This document shows positions 56,541-64,000 of a stretch of 64,000 nucleotides of DNA, in pieces; position 1 is the stretch's first letter; every line of letters starts with the position of its first letter. This DNA comes from Paramoeba atlantica (Eukaryota; Discosea). Location: NCBI GenBank assembly GCA_977017575.1, contig CDRNVI010000052.1:1-64000 (forward strand), in the 5' to 3' direction. The position numbers and the translations under genes were made by a program. The notes beneath the pieces were generated by a model, which was given only the letters and a program-made list of their open reading frames with translations, made no database searches and had not been told where the DNA came from.

Positions 56541-57497
56541 ATGTCATTCTCAGAGTGTCTGCTGGGTGTGCCCAAAGACGCCACTATCGATTTTGAAAAG
56601 TACCTGAGTCACAAAATTGGTCCTATAAAAAAGCGAGAGGAAGTCTGCGTTGACTTCCAGGATGGCAAATGTCACAAAGAAGAATGTACGTTCCGCCATG
56701 CCTTGGTGAATGATGAGATGTTTCTTCGCAAAGCGCGAAAAGAGGTTTGCAAATATTGGCTACGGGGTCTGTGCTGCGCTGGGGAGGACTGTCTCTGGCT
56801 TCACGAGTACGACGTGGACAAAATTCCTCCTTGTATTTATGTCGAAAAATTAGGCGAGTGTGGGAACCCGGAGTGTATTTACCAACACCCGGAGGAGAAC
56901 AGCCGCATCCCGCGGTGCGCGGCCTATGACAGGGGCTTTTGCAGTTTCGGTCCAAACTGCTCCTTGCGTCATGTCAAGGGAATGTCCTGTCCAAGTTATC
57001 TGGCCGGGTTCTGTCCGTTTGGTCCTCGATGTACGTTACAACATCCTAAGATGGTGTTTTTTGATGAGGAGAGTGTGCGGGAGCGAATTCGTCATGATCT
57101 TGCGGTAAGTCCAGGCTCTCCTAACCTAAAAGTGGTGTGTGATCGCTGTCGCGATCCTGGACACATTGCCCCTCAGTGCCCTGGAAAAGAGGAGGGAAAA
57201 GTGTTTAAGGCGTTGCAGCAGCGTCAGGAGCCCGGAGCCCCTCCGATTCGGGAAGGTTGTTACTATTGCGGGGAGAGGGATCATGTGGCTCGTACGTGTC
57301 CGAAGCGCACGGACGATTTTCAAAAATCGAACCGTGTTCGCTCAACTCGGTATCAAGAGCGCTCTCATTTTCAACGTGGAGGAACGGAGGGCAGGTTTCC
57401 GTCTGATGGGAATTCAAACGAAATGCGCTACAAAGAGCCGGGATGGGGGTCCAATTTCCGATTGCAAACTACGTCCGTTCAAGAAAATTCTAGATAG
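56541..57497 (+). CDS. CPSF30: CPSF30-like polyadenylation factor (five CCCH and two CCHC fingers)
   Basis: 318 residues. Five CCCH zinc fingers lie in tandem (about 33-170): VCVDFQDGKCHKEECTFRH, VCKYWLRGLCCAGEDCLWLH, CIYVEKLGECGNPECIYQH, CAAYDRGFCSFGPNCSLRH and CPSYLAGFCPFGPRCTLQH. Two CCHC knuckles follow: CDRCRDPGHIAPQC and CYYCGERDHVARTC. This is the layout of CPSF30/CPSF4, which recognises the polyadenylation signal. In kinetoplastids the factor is also needed for trans-splicing because the two reactions are coupled. A basic tail ends the protein. Start is the only in-frame ATG before finger 1. Confidence 0.93.
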   Translation: MSFSECLLGVPKDATIDFEKYLSHKIGPIKKREEVCVDFQDGKCHKEECTFRHALVNDEMFLRKARKEVCKYWLRGLCCAGEDCLWLHEYDVDKIPPCIYVEKLGECGNPECIYQHPEENSRIPRCAAYDRGFCSFGPNCSLRHVKGMSCPSYLAGFCPFGPRCTLQHPKMVFFDEESVRERIRHDLAVSPGSPNLKVVCDRCRDPGHIAPQCPGKEEGKVFKALQQRQEPGAPPIREGCYYCGERDHVARTCPKRTDDFQKSNRVRSTRYQERSHFQRGGTEGRFPSDGNSNEMRYKEPGWGSNFRLQTTSVQENSR

Positions 57498-57771
57498 AAG
57501 TTGAACATGTTTTGTTTCGTAAACTTATGCTGGAATACAGGGTCCGCGGCGCAGTATCGTACACTGTATGGTATGGTATTTCCGTTCATTTTTCAGTGAG
57601 ATACAGTGTATGTAAATTATATCGTTGGGATTTATTCGCTTATTGTACATGTAAACTTATCGTTGTAAGCTTTATCATATTGAACACCACGTAATATTTA
57701 TTTCGCTTTTTCTACTTTTGAAGAGTAGGTACACGTTCTATAATTTTGTTTCTGATGTGTTGTATCAAATA

Positions 57772-59136
57772 ATGAAAAACATCAACTTTCTTCTCAACGA
57801 ACTAAAACGTTTACGAAGGCGGTTGCCATCGGTTGGAGACTTAGCTGTGGGAGAGAATTCACAAGTTACTTCATGTGCAACAGATATTCGAACAGAGGCT
57901 TGCAAAGCTTGGAACGGAACGCTTCCTCTTTCTTCTCATGACCTCCAAAGCTTCCTTCAACACAACGGTATTACAATCAAATGTGATAACGTAGATGAAC
58001 TTGGCGCAGCAACGCAGCAACACAATGTACGAGCAGAAACAAGATCTGATTATATAGGTTGTTCAAAAGTTTTCATAGATTTGTGGCGCGAGGCCGGGTA
58101 TTTGGGTCTAGATTTACCGAAACAACACTGGGATGAATTACTCTGTCCAATTTTGAGGGAAAGTAGCACACTCCCTCTCTTGTACCAGGTTTTGCTTTAT
58201 TCTGTTCTCCTGCTTCATCGCAGAGACGATTATTTAGAACTACTTTCAACTCAAATATCTTCTTTAATACCTTGTGGTGGACTACCAGAACTCCTTACTC
58301 TTGCACGCACTCTAAGCTCTAACCTGAACAGAACCCATAGCACTAGACTTGAGGTAGCCTTAATGAGACGAGTGCATGCATTAGCTTTGTCCTTACCATC
58401 CGAAAGCATGGTGGAAGTGTTGCTCTCGACGGCGAATGTACGTACAAACACGTTTCCTTGGATAGACCTTCTTCCTCTTTTTCTGAAACGTCATCTCCCA
58501 CGATGCGGAGAGGACGAAAGCTACAGCGTACTACATACTGCTTTAACAACTCACAATTTTCGCAATGAGGCTAAAATTCGAAATATATTGGACCATCTCA
58601 TCCTTCTTTCTCAATTGCGTATTGAAAAGAGTCTCAGTGGTGGAAAGCTCCGAAGTAGTAACTGTGAGCATGATGAATTACAGAACCCTCACATTGTTTC
58701 TTCGCGGAGGCTGAGTTTAACGGAGCATCACGCATCAGAGTTTTGTACGCTAATTTCTCGAGACTCTTTTTTACAGCATATCATGCTCTCTTCAAGTCAA
58801 TACCGGCGCTATCTACTCGAATATCTTTTGCCTGTCTGCTTTTTCGGGTCTCCAAATTTAAACGAAAAATTCTCGAACAAAATGAAAGAGTCCAAACGCT
58901 CCAAAGTTAAGGATATACCTGCGAAGCATATTATCGGTGTTGCTAAAGTACTACTACTGCTACACAATGCTCTCTGCTCTTCCAATACAACCGAAATGTC
59001 ACACGACAATATGAGTCCGTACAGGTCGAAAACTCTGCTTCGATACTTTGCTGGTGAAGTAGGGCCGGAACTCGCTTCTCGTTCTCCTCCTTATCTACGT
59101 AGGGAATTGGAGCACACGTTTCGGATTGGTAACTGA
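57772..59136 (+). CDS. Helical protein, possible organelle RNA-binding repeat protein
   Basis: 454 residues from ATG 57772 (the longer frame begins with TTG). Leu-rich amphipathic helices predominate (LPLLYQVLLYSVLLLHRRDD, LPELLTLARTLSSNLNR, VALMRRVHALALSLPSES), the appearance of alpha-solenoid proteins such as octotricopeptide or related mitochondrial RNA-binding repeats. The N-terminus (MKNINFLLNELKRLRRRLPS) could be a mitochondrial leader. The next gene has the same character and direction. No specific family is recognised. Confidence 0.55.
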   Translation: MKNINFLLNELKRLRRRLPSVGDLAVGENSQVTSCATDIRTEACKAWNGTLPLSSHDLQSFLQHNGITIKCDNVDELGAATQQHNVRAETRSDYIGCSKVFIDLWREAGYLGLDLPKQHWDELLCPILRESSTLPLLYQVLLYSVLLLHRRDDYLELLSTQISSLIPCGGLPELLTLARTLSSNLNRTHSTRLEVALMRRVHALALSLPSESMVEVLLSTANVRTNTFPWIDLLPLFLKRHLPRCGEDESYSVLHTALTTHNFRNEAKIRNILDHLILLSQLRIEKSLSGGKLRSSNCEHDELQNPHIVSSRRLSLTEHHASEFCTLISRDSFLQHIMLSSSQYRRYLLEYLLPVCFFGSPNLNEKFSNKMKESKRSKVKDIPAKHIIGVAKVLLLLHNALCSSNTTEMSHDNMSPYRSKTLLRYFAGEVGPELASRSPPYLRRELEHTFRIGN

Positions 59137-59383
59137 ACCTTCGCATGACCTTTCGATAAGCTTTGCTACAGTTAATGTCACCGTACGACGAGCGTTGTTA
59201 GCGCAATGGTCATTCATAACGGTCTTCATATGACATACAGTTCTCAATGAATGGAGGTCAAAACTGTCCATATTTTCACTTTTTGTTTATCATAAATTAC
59301 GGTGTCTATTAAAACTTCAATCTAAATAGAAACAGGAGCTTCTCAATTATCATCATTATTTAAAATATGGATTACGGAATTAA

Positions 59384-61645
59384 ATGAATGTATCGTTGAG
59401 TTATTGTGTTCGTGAATTAGAACGCAGAGCTCACACATGGGGATCCGCTTGGATATTGCTCTGTGTTCAAGATCTTCGCCGAATTCAATTTCAGCCTTGT
59501 GTACAAGGCACGAATGCTCTACTAAAAGCACAAAACGTAGTTTACAATCATTTACACTCAACCTCAGAGCGTTCAACACGTGACTCAGATACGCCAGAAA
59601 GAGATATTAGTTGCTGCGAAATAATCTCTAGTCTTCGGGAAATGAGTGAGCTTTCTCTCCTTGATTTCGAACTGACAAAAACTGCATGCGGTGTTTTACG
59701 CCCGATGCTCTGCAAACGAATGGAAATGAAATTACTAAGTGTCAATGATCTTGTTTTTTCGGCAGAAGTATCTCTTTCATGCGAAGCCTTCTATGCCAAT
59801 TCTCTTGCTCGGCGCATTATAGAGTATCTTGTTGAACATCGAGGACACCAACTTACTTTGTCTCATTTCGCGTCTATTTTAAGCGTATACAGGAAAACGA
59901 ATCTAGAACGCGAAGAATCTCCTTCAAATGTTGGAACACTTCCAAATCGTTTCGTCCATTTGCTAAGTAGGTCTCTGAAGACAGAAAAGGCAGTTTGCGC
60001 ACTGGATTACTGCAAACTTCTTATTAACGCAACTGCCTTTCCTGAATTGTCCGAAAATTTAAGCGAAGGTCCCGCTATGCAGCTTTTGTGTCGTTATTGT
60101 GTTGACGGAATAAATGAAATGAGCAATATAGACATATGGGTCGAGTTTTTATTAACCGCAGTACCACGTTTTCCTTATTTATACGTCAGCTCTGAAATTG
60201 GAAATGCCATGATACGAAATTTTCCTAACCTAAAAATTTCTGAGCTTTCACTCGCCCAAGCAACAAATATCTTAGAAGGTATTCTGCGTTTAGAATGGGA
60301 CGAAAAGACACCCGCAAATAGTCGATCAATGCAAATCTTGAAAGCTTTTGTTCAAGATGTTCGTGACGCAAGTGAAAATGGGATTGTCATGAATTCGAAA
60401 AGTGGAAAGAAGGAAGACAAACGAAAAACATCTCGTCGTGACAAGACTACTCTTTCCGAATCTCGTTTTACTGCTATCACTTTAGCTTTTGGGGTTCGAG
60501 TGTTTGCCGCCCCGGATGAAGTTCTCTGCAATGAGTTGTTTGATTTTTTAATCAACCGTAATATTGAGGAACTAAGTGCCTTCGAATTCATTACCTTATT
60601 TAGGGAAGCTCGACGCTTTCCTCTTTTTTCTCAAACCCGCATGGTGAGGTTATTTGACAATCTCTTAGGCGCTCGTTTTTATAGGTTACAGAAAGAAAAA
60701 ATGGACGTACACTCTTTGCTACTTCTTATTGAACTTGCAGGTTTGTACAAGACAGTTAATCTAGCTGTTATCAGATGTGCAGCAATCCATTTTCAGAAAC
60801 TTATCCCTACTATGAGTCCAACTATTCTTTTACGTGGAGGAACGTCACTTCTGCGGTTTCGTGTGAACGTTCCGGAGCTATGGGCCGATTTCTCAAGGCG
60901 GCTTTGGGATTTCGTTTTGCACCCAGACACCGAAGGGGGTGGATGGGCCTTCGATACGTTTACTTTGGCTTCCGCAAGTAGACTTGGAGTTGAATTACAT
61001 GAAATGCAGCTAGGGGTGGCGAACAGGCAAGCACTTTCCCTCTTAGAGGAAGCCTATTATTCACGTTTCTCGACACTCACTCTTGAAGGAATGCCACAAG
61101 CGTGGGACACACTTCGATATGGACAGCTTGGTACAGTAAAACGGCAACAAGCCGGTGTGCAGCTTTTGGCCACATTGCACAATCATTTAGGGATTCCTTG
61201 GAGGGAAAGCGTGAGGTCGTCTCTATCCAGAACATCGACTCACGCAGAGCTTCCAATTGCGTCTTCTTCCGAATCGCACGATAAATATAAATTTTCTTTG
61301 GATGCGGATACAGATATTCTTTTATGTTTGCGGATTATTCATGGAATTGTGGGCTGCTCTAAGCTTCTTGAGTCATCACACGTAAAGGACTCCATTTTGC
61401 ATCTTCTTAAAAACAATGTACAACCAAAGCTGAAGCTCGTTCTTGCTCCTCTTTTTGTCACACTCATGCGCGATGTACAATTTCTAGAAAAAGTGGAAGA
61501 GACCTTTCCTTATTTAGAAGACTTTCAGGACAACTCTCTTCGATTATGGGAACGCTTGTCTCCTCCAAGTAGGAAAGACGTCATTCGAGGCCTGTTGGTT
61601 CTCGGCGCTTCAAGCACTGAACTTGCCTCCAGATTCCAGAGTTGA
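59384..61645 (+). CDS. Large helical protein, possible alpha-solenoid organelle RNA factor
   Basis: 753 residues, helical throughout with no low-complexity region except a basic linker (SGKKEDKRKTSRRDKTTL, about 341-358). Repeating helix pairs include LSAFEFITLFREARRFPLFS and VHSLLLLIELAGLYKTVNLA, resembling 35-38-residue solenoid units as in octotricopeptide/FASTK-type mitochondrial proteins. The C-terminal region (LLVLGASSTELASRF) has no RAP domain that I can see. Composition is AT-neutral. It may be related to the preceding gene; that requires alignment. Confidence 0.6.
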   Translation: MNVSLSYCVRELERRAHTWGSAWILLCVQDLRRIQFQPCVQGTNALLKAQNVVYNHLHSTSERSTRDSDTPERDISCCEIISSLREMSELSLLDFELTKTACGVLRPMLCKRMEMKLLSVNDLVFSAEVSLSCEAFYANSLARRIIEYLVEHRGHQLTLSHFASILSVYRKTNLEREESPSNVGTLPNRFVHLLSRSLKTEKAVCALDYCKLLINATAFPELSENLSEGPAMQLLCRYCVDGINEMSNIDIWVEFLLTAVPRFPYLYVSSEIGNAMIRNFPNLKISELSLAQATNILEGILRLEWDEKTPANSRSMQILKAFVQDVRDASENGIVMNSKSGKKEDKRKTSRRDKTTLSESRFTAITLAFGVRVFAAPDEVLCNELFDFLINRNIEELSAFEFITLFREARRFPLFSQTRMVRLFDNLLGARFYRLQKEKMDVHSLLLLIELAGLYKTVNLAVIRCAAIHFQKLIPTMSPTILLRGGTSLLRFRVNVPELWADFSRRLWDFVLHPDTEGGGWAFDTFTLASASRLGVELHEMQLGVANRQALSLLEEAYYSRFSTLTLEGMPQAWDTLRYGQLGTVKRQQAGVQLLATLHNHLGIPWRESVRSSLSRTSTHAELPIASSSESHDKYKFSLDADTDILLCLRIIHGIVGCSKLLESSHVKDSILHLLKNNVQPKLKLVLAPLFVTLMRDVQFLEKVEETFPYLEDFQDNSLRLWERLSPPSRKDVIRGLLVLGASSTELASRFQS

Positions 61646-61825
61646 AGGATTGTGTTCCATTCTCTTCGTTTTCATGATTCATTTGTTGTCTTGTCGCTTT
61701 CATCATCACATTTTCTATACTTCAGTTGCCTAGACTACCAATTCTGAAACAATTGTTTTGTACTCTTATTTGTTTTGGGTGAGATATCGATTGCCATATC
61801 ACAAACTGAACATGTATTCTTTACA

Positions 61826-61839
61826 TTCTTTATATCCAG
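61826..61839 (+). promoter_or_regulatory. Probable trans-splice acceptor for eL32
   Basis: TTCTTTATATCCAG ends at 61839; the first downstream ATG (61873) starts eL32. Confidence 0.5.
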
Positions 61840-61872
61840 AGAAATTGTTGCACTACTTTTTCATATAAAAAA

Positions 61873-62277
61873 ATGGTAAAGCCTACCGTACGACAGACCG
61901 TGGTAAAGAAGCGCAATAAGAAATTCTTCCGCGCACACGCCGATCGCTTCAACCGTCTTGCCAAGACCGGCTGGCGCCGCCCTCGAGGTATTGACTCCAA
62001 CGTCCGTCGTCACTTCAAAGGGGTCCCGCTGACCCCTCGGATTGGGTACGGCAGTGCGAAGGCCACCCGACACGTGTGCCCGGATGGATTTCGCCGGTTT
62101 GTGATTCGCAACGTAGGGGAGCTGAACATGTTGACGATGCAGAATCGAAAATACTCGTGTGAGGTAGCGGCATGCATTGGGGCAAAGAAGCGCAAACAGA
62201 TTGTGCAGCGCGCGAAAGAGTTGGATATTAAAGTAACCCGACCGAAGGCTCGTCTGAGAGAGGAGGAGAAGAACTAA
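61873..62277 (+). CDS. RPL32: 60S ribosomal protein eL32
   Basis: 134 residues, normal length. Conserved stretches: VVKKRNKKFFRAHADRFNR, WRRPRGIDSNVRRHFKG, PRIGYGSAKATRHVCPDGF, MQNRKYSCEVAACIGAKKRK and the C-terminal KVTRPKARLREEE. eL32 sits near the base of the large subunit and is essential for assembly. The start is the first ATG after the presumed acceptor. Confidence 0.97.
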   Translation: MVKPTVRQTVVKKRNKKFFRAHADRFNRLAKTGWRRPRGIDSNVRRHFKGVPLTPRIGYGSAKATRHVCPDGFRRFVIRNVGELNMLTMQNRKYSCEVAACIGAKKRKQIVQRAKELDIKVTRPKARLREEEKN

Positions 62278-62535
62278 GGCAAGGGAGTGTTGTAAAACGA
62301 AAGAAGCTAAGGAAAATCTCATGTATGCTACGTGATACAAGGGAAATTTAAAAAACAGATTTGAAGTCGATAAGTAACAATACATGTACGTTTTGTAAAT
62401 TATTCGTTGTTCCATTTCTTTGCGTGGTTTCCTTTCTTTAAGTAGTAAAAAAATCCCCTTTATCTCATCTTTCACACCTTATTTCCCTTCATAAAATTAT
62501 ATTTCCTTTCTCTCCCCTCCCCTCCTCCTCCTCTT

Positions 62536-63876
62536 ATGTCCACCGCTAAACTCGTCGACCTTGAAGACTTCGAGGACGACCAGCAGATCGTCCCCCCCTC
62601 CCTCCCCCTCTCCTCCGACGGCCCCTCCGTCCCTGCCCCCTCCTACGCCGTCGCGCTCGGCGGGTTCAAGGACTTTTGTTTAAAGCCCGAACTCACCCGG
62701 GCCATCGCCGAGAACGGTTTCGAGCACCCCAGTGAGGTCCAGCACAAGGCCTTGCCTCAGGCTCTCCTCGGGAATGACATTTTAGCCCAGGCGAAATCCG
62801 GGATGGGCAAAACCGCAGTGTTTGTATTTGCGCTGTTAGAACACATTGAAAAGCCCCCGGCGGATTCCGACAAGTACGTGCAAGCCCTGGTGCTGGTCCA
62901 CACCCGGGAGTTGGCGTACCAAATCGATCATGAGTTTACGCGGTTTAACCGAGCCCTGCCGCACTGTACCACCTGTGTGGTGTTTGGGGGGGTACCGGAG
63001 GAGGAGAACGCGAAGCTGTTTAAGGACAAGAAGAAGACCCCGTTGATTGTGGTCGGGACTCCGGGACGGACCCTGGCGCTCGCGACGAGGCTGAAAGTGA
63101 TGGATTTGAATCATGTGAAGTATTTTGTGTTGGATGAGTTTGATCGGTGTTTGGAGGATCTTTCGATGCGTGCGGATGTGCAGGCGATTTTTATGAAGAC
63201 TCCAAAGACGAAACAGGTGATGATGTTCTCGGCGACAATGTCGGAGGAGATGCGTAACCTCGCAAAAAAGTTTATGAACAACCCGTTGGAGATTTATGTC
63301 GATCAGCAGAGTAAACTCACGTTGCATGGTTTGCTGCAGTATTATGTGAGTTTGGAGGAGAAGGTCAAGGCACGGAAGCTTCTGGATATTCTCGATGCCG
63401 TCGACTTCCATCAGTGTATTATCTTTGTCAACAGCGTGATGCGCTGCGAGGCTCTAAGCACGCTGTTGAAAAAATGCGCTTTTCCCTGTGTCGCGGTGCA
63501 CGGCCAAATGGAGCAAAGCGAGCGATTGAAGACTTACGATCAGTGTAAGGCGCAGAGCTCTAAAATTGTCGTCGCAACGGATCTGTTCGGCCGTGGAATT
63601 GATATTAATCGGGTGAACTTGGTGATTCAATATGACATGGCGCACGATGCGGATACATATCTGCACCGCGTGGGGCGTGCCGGTCGGTTTGGGAACAAGG
63701 GTTTGACGATTTGTTTCATTACTGACACAATGCACCGCACGAAGGTGGACTCCGGGGAGTGGAAGTCTGTGGAGGATAAGGATGTGTTGAAGGATGTACA
63801 GTCCCGGTTTGAGATTCAGATGGCGGAGCTTACCGATCTCGCGACCTTGGACAAAGGGAAGTACATGTTGTCTTAG
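62536..63876 (+). CDS. SUB2: DEAD-box RNA helicase UAP56/Sub2 (DDX39B)
   Basis: 446 residues, the family's length. Motifs in order: FKDFCLKPELTRAIAENGFE (Q region), motif I QAKSGMGKTAVF (about 88-98), Ia VHTRELAYQI, Ib GTPGRTLAL, II VLDEFDRCLED (DEFD; the family is usually DECD), III MFSATM, IV CIIFVNSVMRC, V ATDLFGRGIDI, VI YLHRVGRAGRFG. The acidic N-terminal leader and FEIQMAELTDLATLDKGKYM tail match Sub2/UAP56. This helicase loads mRNA export factors and acts in splicing; in a trans-splicing organism it would serve export and spliceosome assembly. Third positions shift from C- to G-rich near 62900. Confidence 0.95.
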   Translation: MSTAKLVDLEDFEDDQQIVPPSLPLSSDGPSVPAPSYAVALGGFKDFCLKPELTRAIAENGFEHPSEVQHKALPQALLGNDILAQAKSGMGKTAVFVFALLEHIEKPPADSDKYVQALVLVHTRELAYQIDHEFTRFNRALPHCTTCVVFGGVPEEENAKLFKDKKKTPLIVVGTPGRTLALATRLKVMDLNHVKYFVLDEFDRCLEDLSMRADVQAIFMKTPKTKQVMMFSATMSEEMRNLAKKFMNNPLEIYVDQQSKLTLHGLLQYYVSLEEKVKARKLLDILDAVDFHQCIIFVNSVMRCEALSTLLKKCAFPCVAVHGQMEQSERLKTYDQCKAQSSKIVVATDLFGRGIDINRVNLVIQYDMAHDADTYLHRVGRAGRFGNKGLTICFITDTMHRTKVDSGEWKSVEDKDVLKDVQSRFEIQMAELTDLATLDKGKYMLS

Positions 63877-64000
63877 TTAAAGCAAAAAGCGGGTCTGCGG
63901 TATTTTTAAAAGTGGGTCTTTAATTTGCATATGAGTTGTAAGGTCAAATTAGGAACGATAGAAAAGCTTTAGCCATACGATTTCAAGCCACACGGTGTTC
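63877..64000. other. Intergenic region at window end
   Basis: AT-rich; nothing recognised in the 124 bases seen. Confidence 0.4.

Overview
The window looks like a compact nuclear chromosome segment from a kinetoplastid-like (euglenozoan) protist. About 25 protein genes, all intronless, lie head-to-tail on the + strand. Many are preceded by a pyrimidine tract and an AG a short way upstream of the first ATG, as expected when polycistronic RNA is resolved by spliced-leader trans-splicing. The gene set is eukaryotic: cytosolic ribosomal proteins, eIF2-beta, LEO1, CPSF30, TFIIS, a UAP56/Sub2 helicase, a GPI transamidase, mitochondrial F0 subunit c and 2-oxoglutarate dehydrogenase E1. The lineage is inferred from architecture; no marker here fixes it to a genus, and the DNA transposons would be unusual for a trypanosomatid.

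Layout. 1-7 kb: the GPI8 3' part, a small unknown gene, a 3-kb graveyard of minus-strand transposase-like remnants (2.8-5.9 kb), and an OTU1 deubiquitinase whose frame slips in a C-run. 7-15 kb: an NT-C2-like/coiled-coil protein and two adjacent, divergent 2-oxoglutarate dehydrogenase E1 genes. 15-31 kb: unknown genes, a LINE tail, eS7, a minimal PI31-like protein, ATP synthase c, LEO1, a divergent DEAD-box helicase, eIF2-beta and a TMBIM5-like membrane protein. 30.3-36.6 kb: a repeat island with a leucine-rich-repeat (LRR) gene fragment, a Tc1-family transposon holding two smaller nested elements, and several MITEs. 36.6-52.5 kb: a methyltransferase-fold protein, an intact LRR gene, an inactive-looking RNase III-like protein, a peroxisomal/glycosomal-type ABC transporter, TFIIS, a cyclin-like protein and Erv46. 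52.5-55.9 kb: an LRR pseudogene and a second transposon patch. 55.9-64 kb: a small membrane protein, CPSF30, two helical proteins, eL32 and UAP56/Sub2.

Three themes stand out. First, the two E1 paralogues appear to have decayed in opposite halves: the first in its N-terminal diphosphate-binding half, the second in its C-terminal pyrimidine-binding half. This suggests an obligate heterodimer with one working active site. Second, the GC-rich genes share a pattern in which C dominates third codon positions at the 5' end and G takes over downstream, sometimes alternating more than once in one gene. Third, the mobile elements are nearly all TA-target (Tc1/mariner type) with inverted repeats, several ending in long C/G runs, and they cluster around the LRR genes. 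All identifications were made by eye from motifs; no searches were run.
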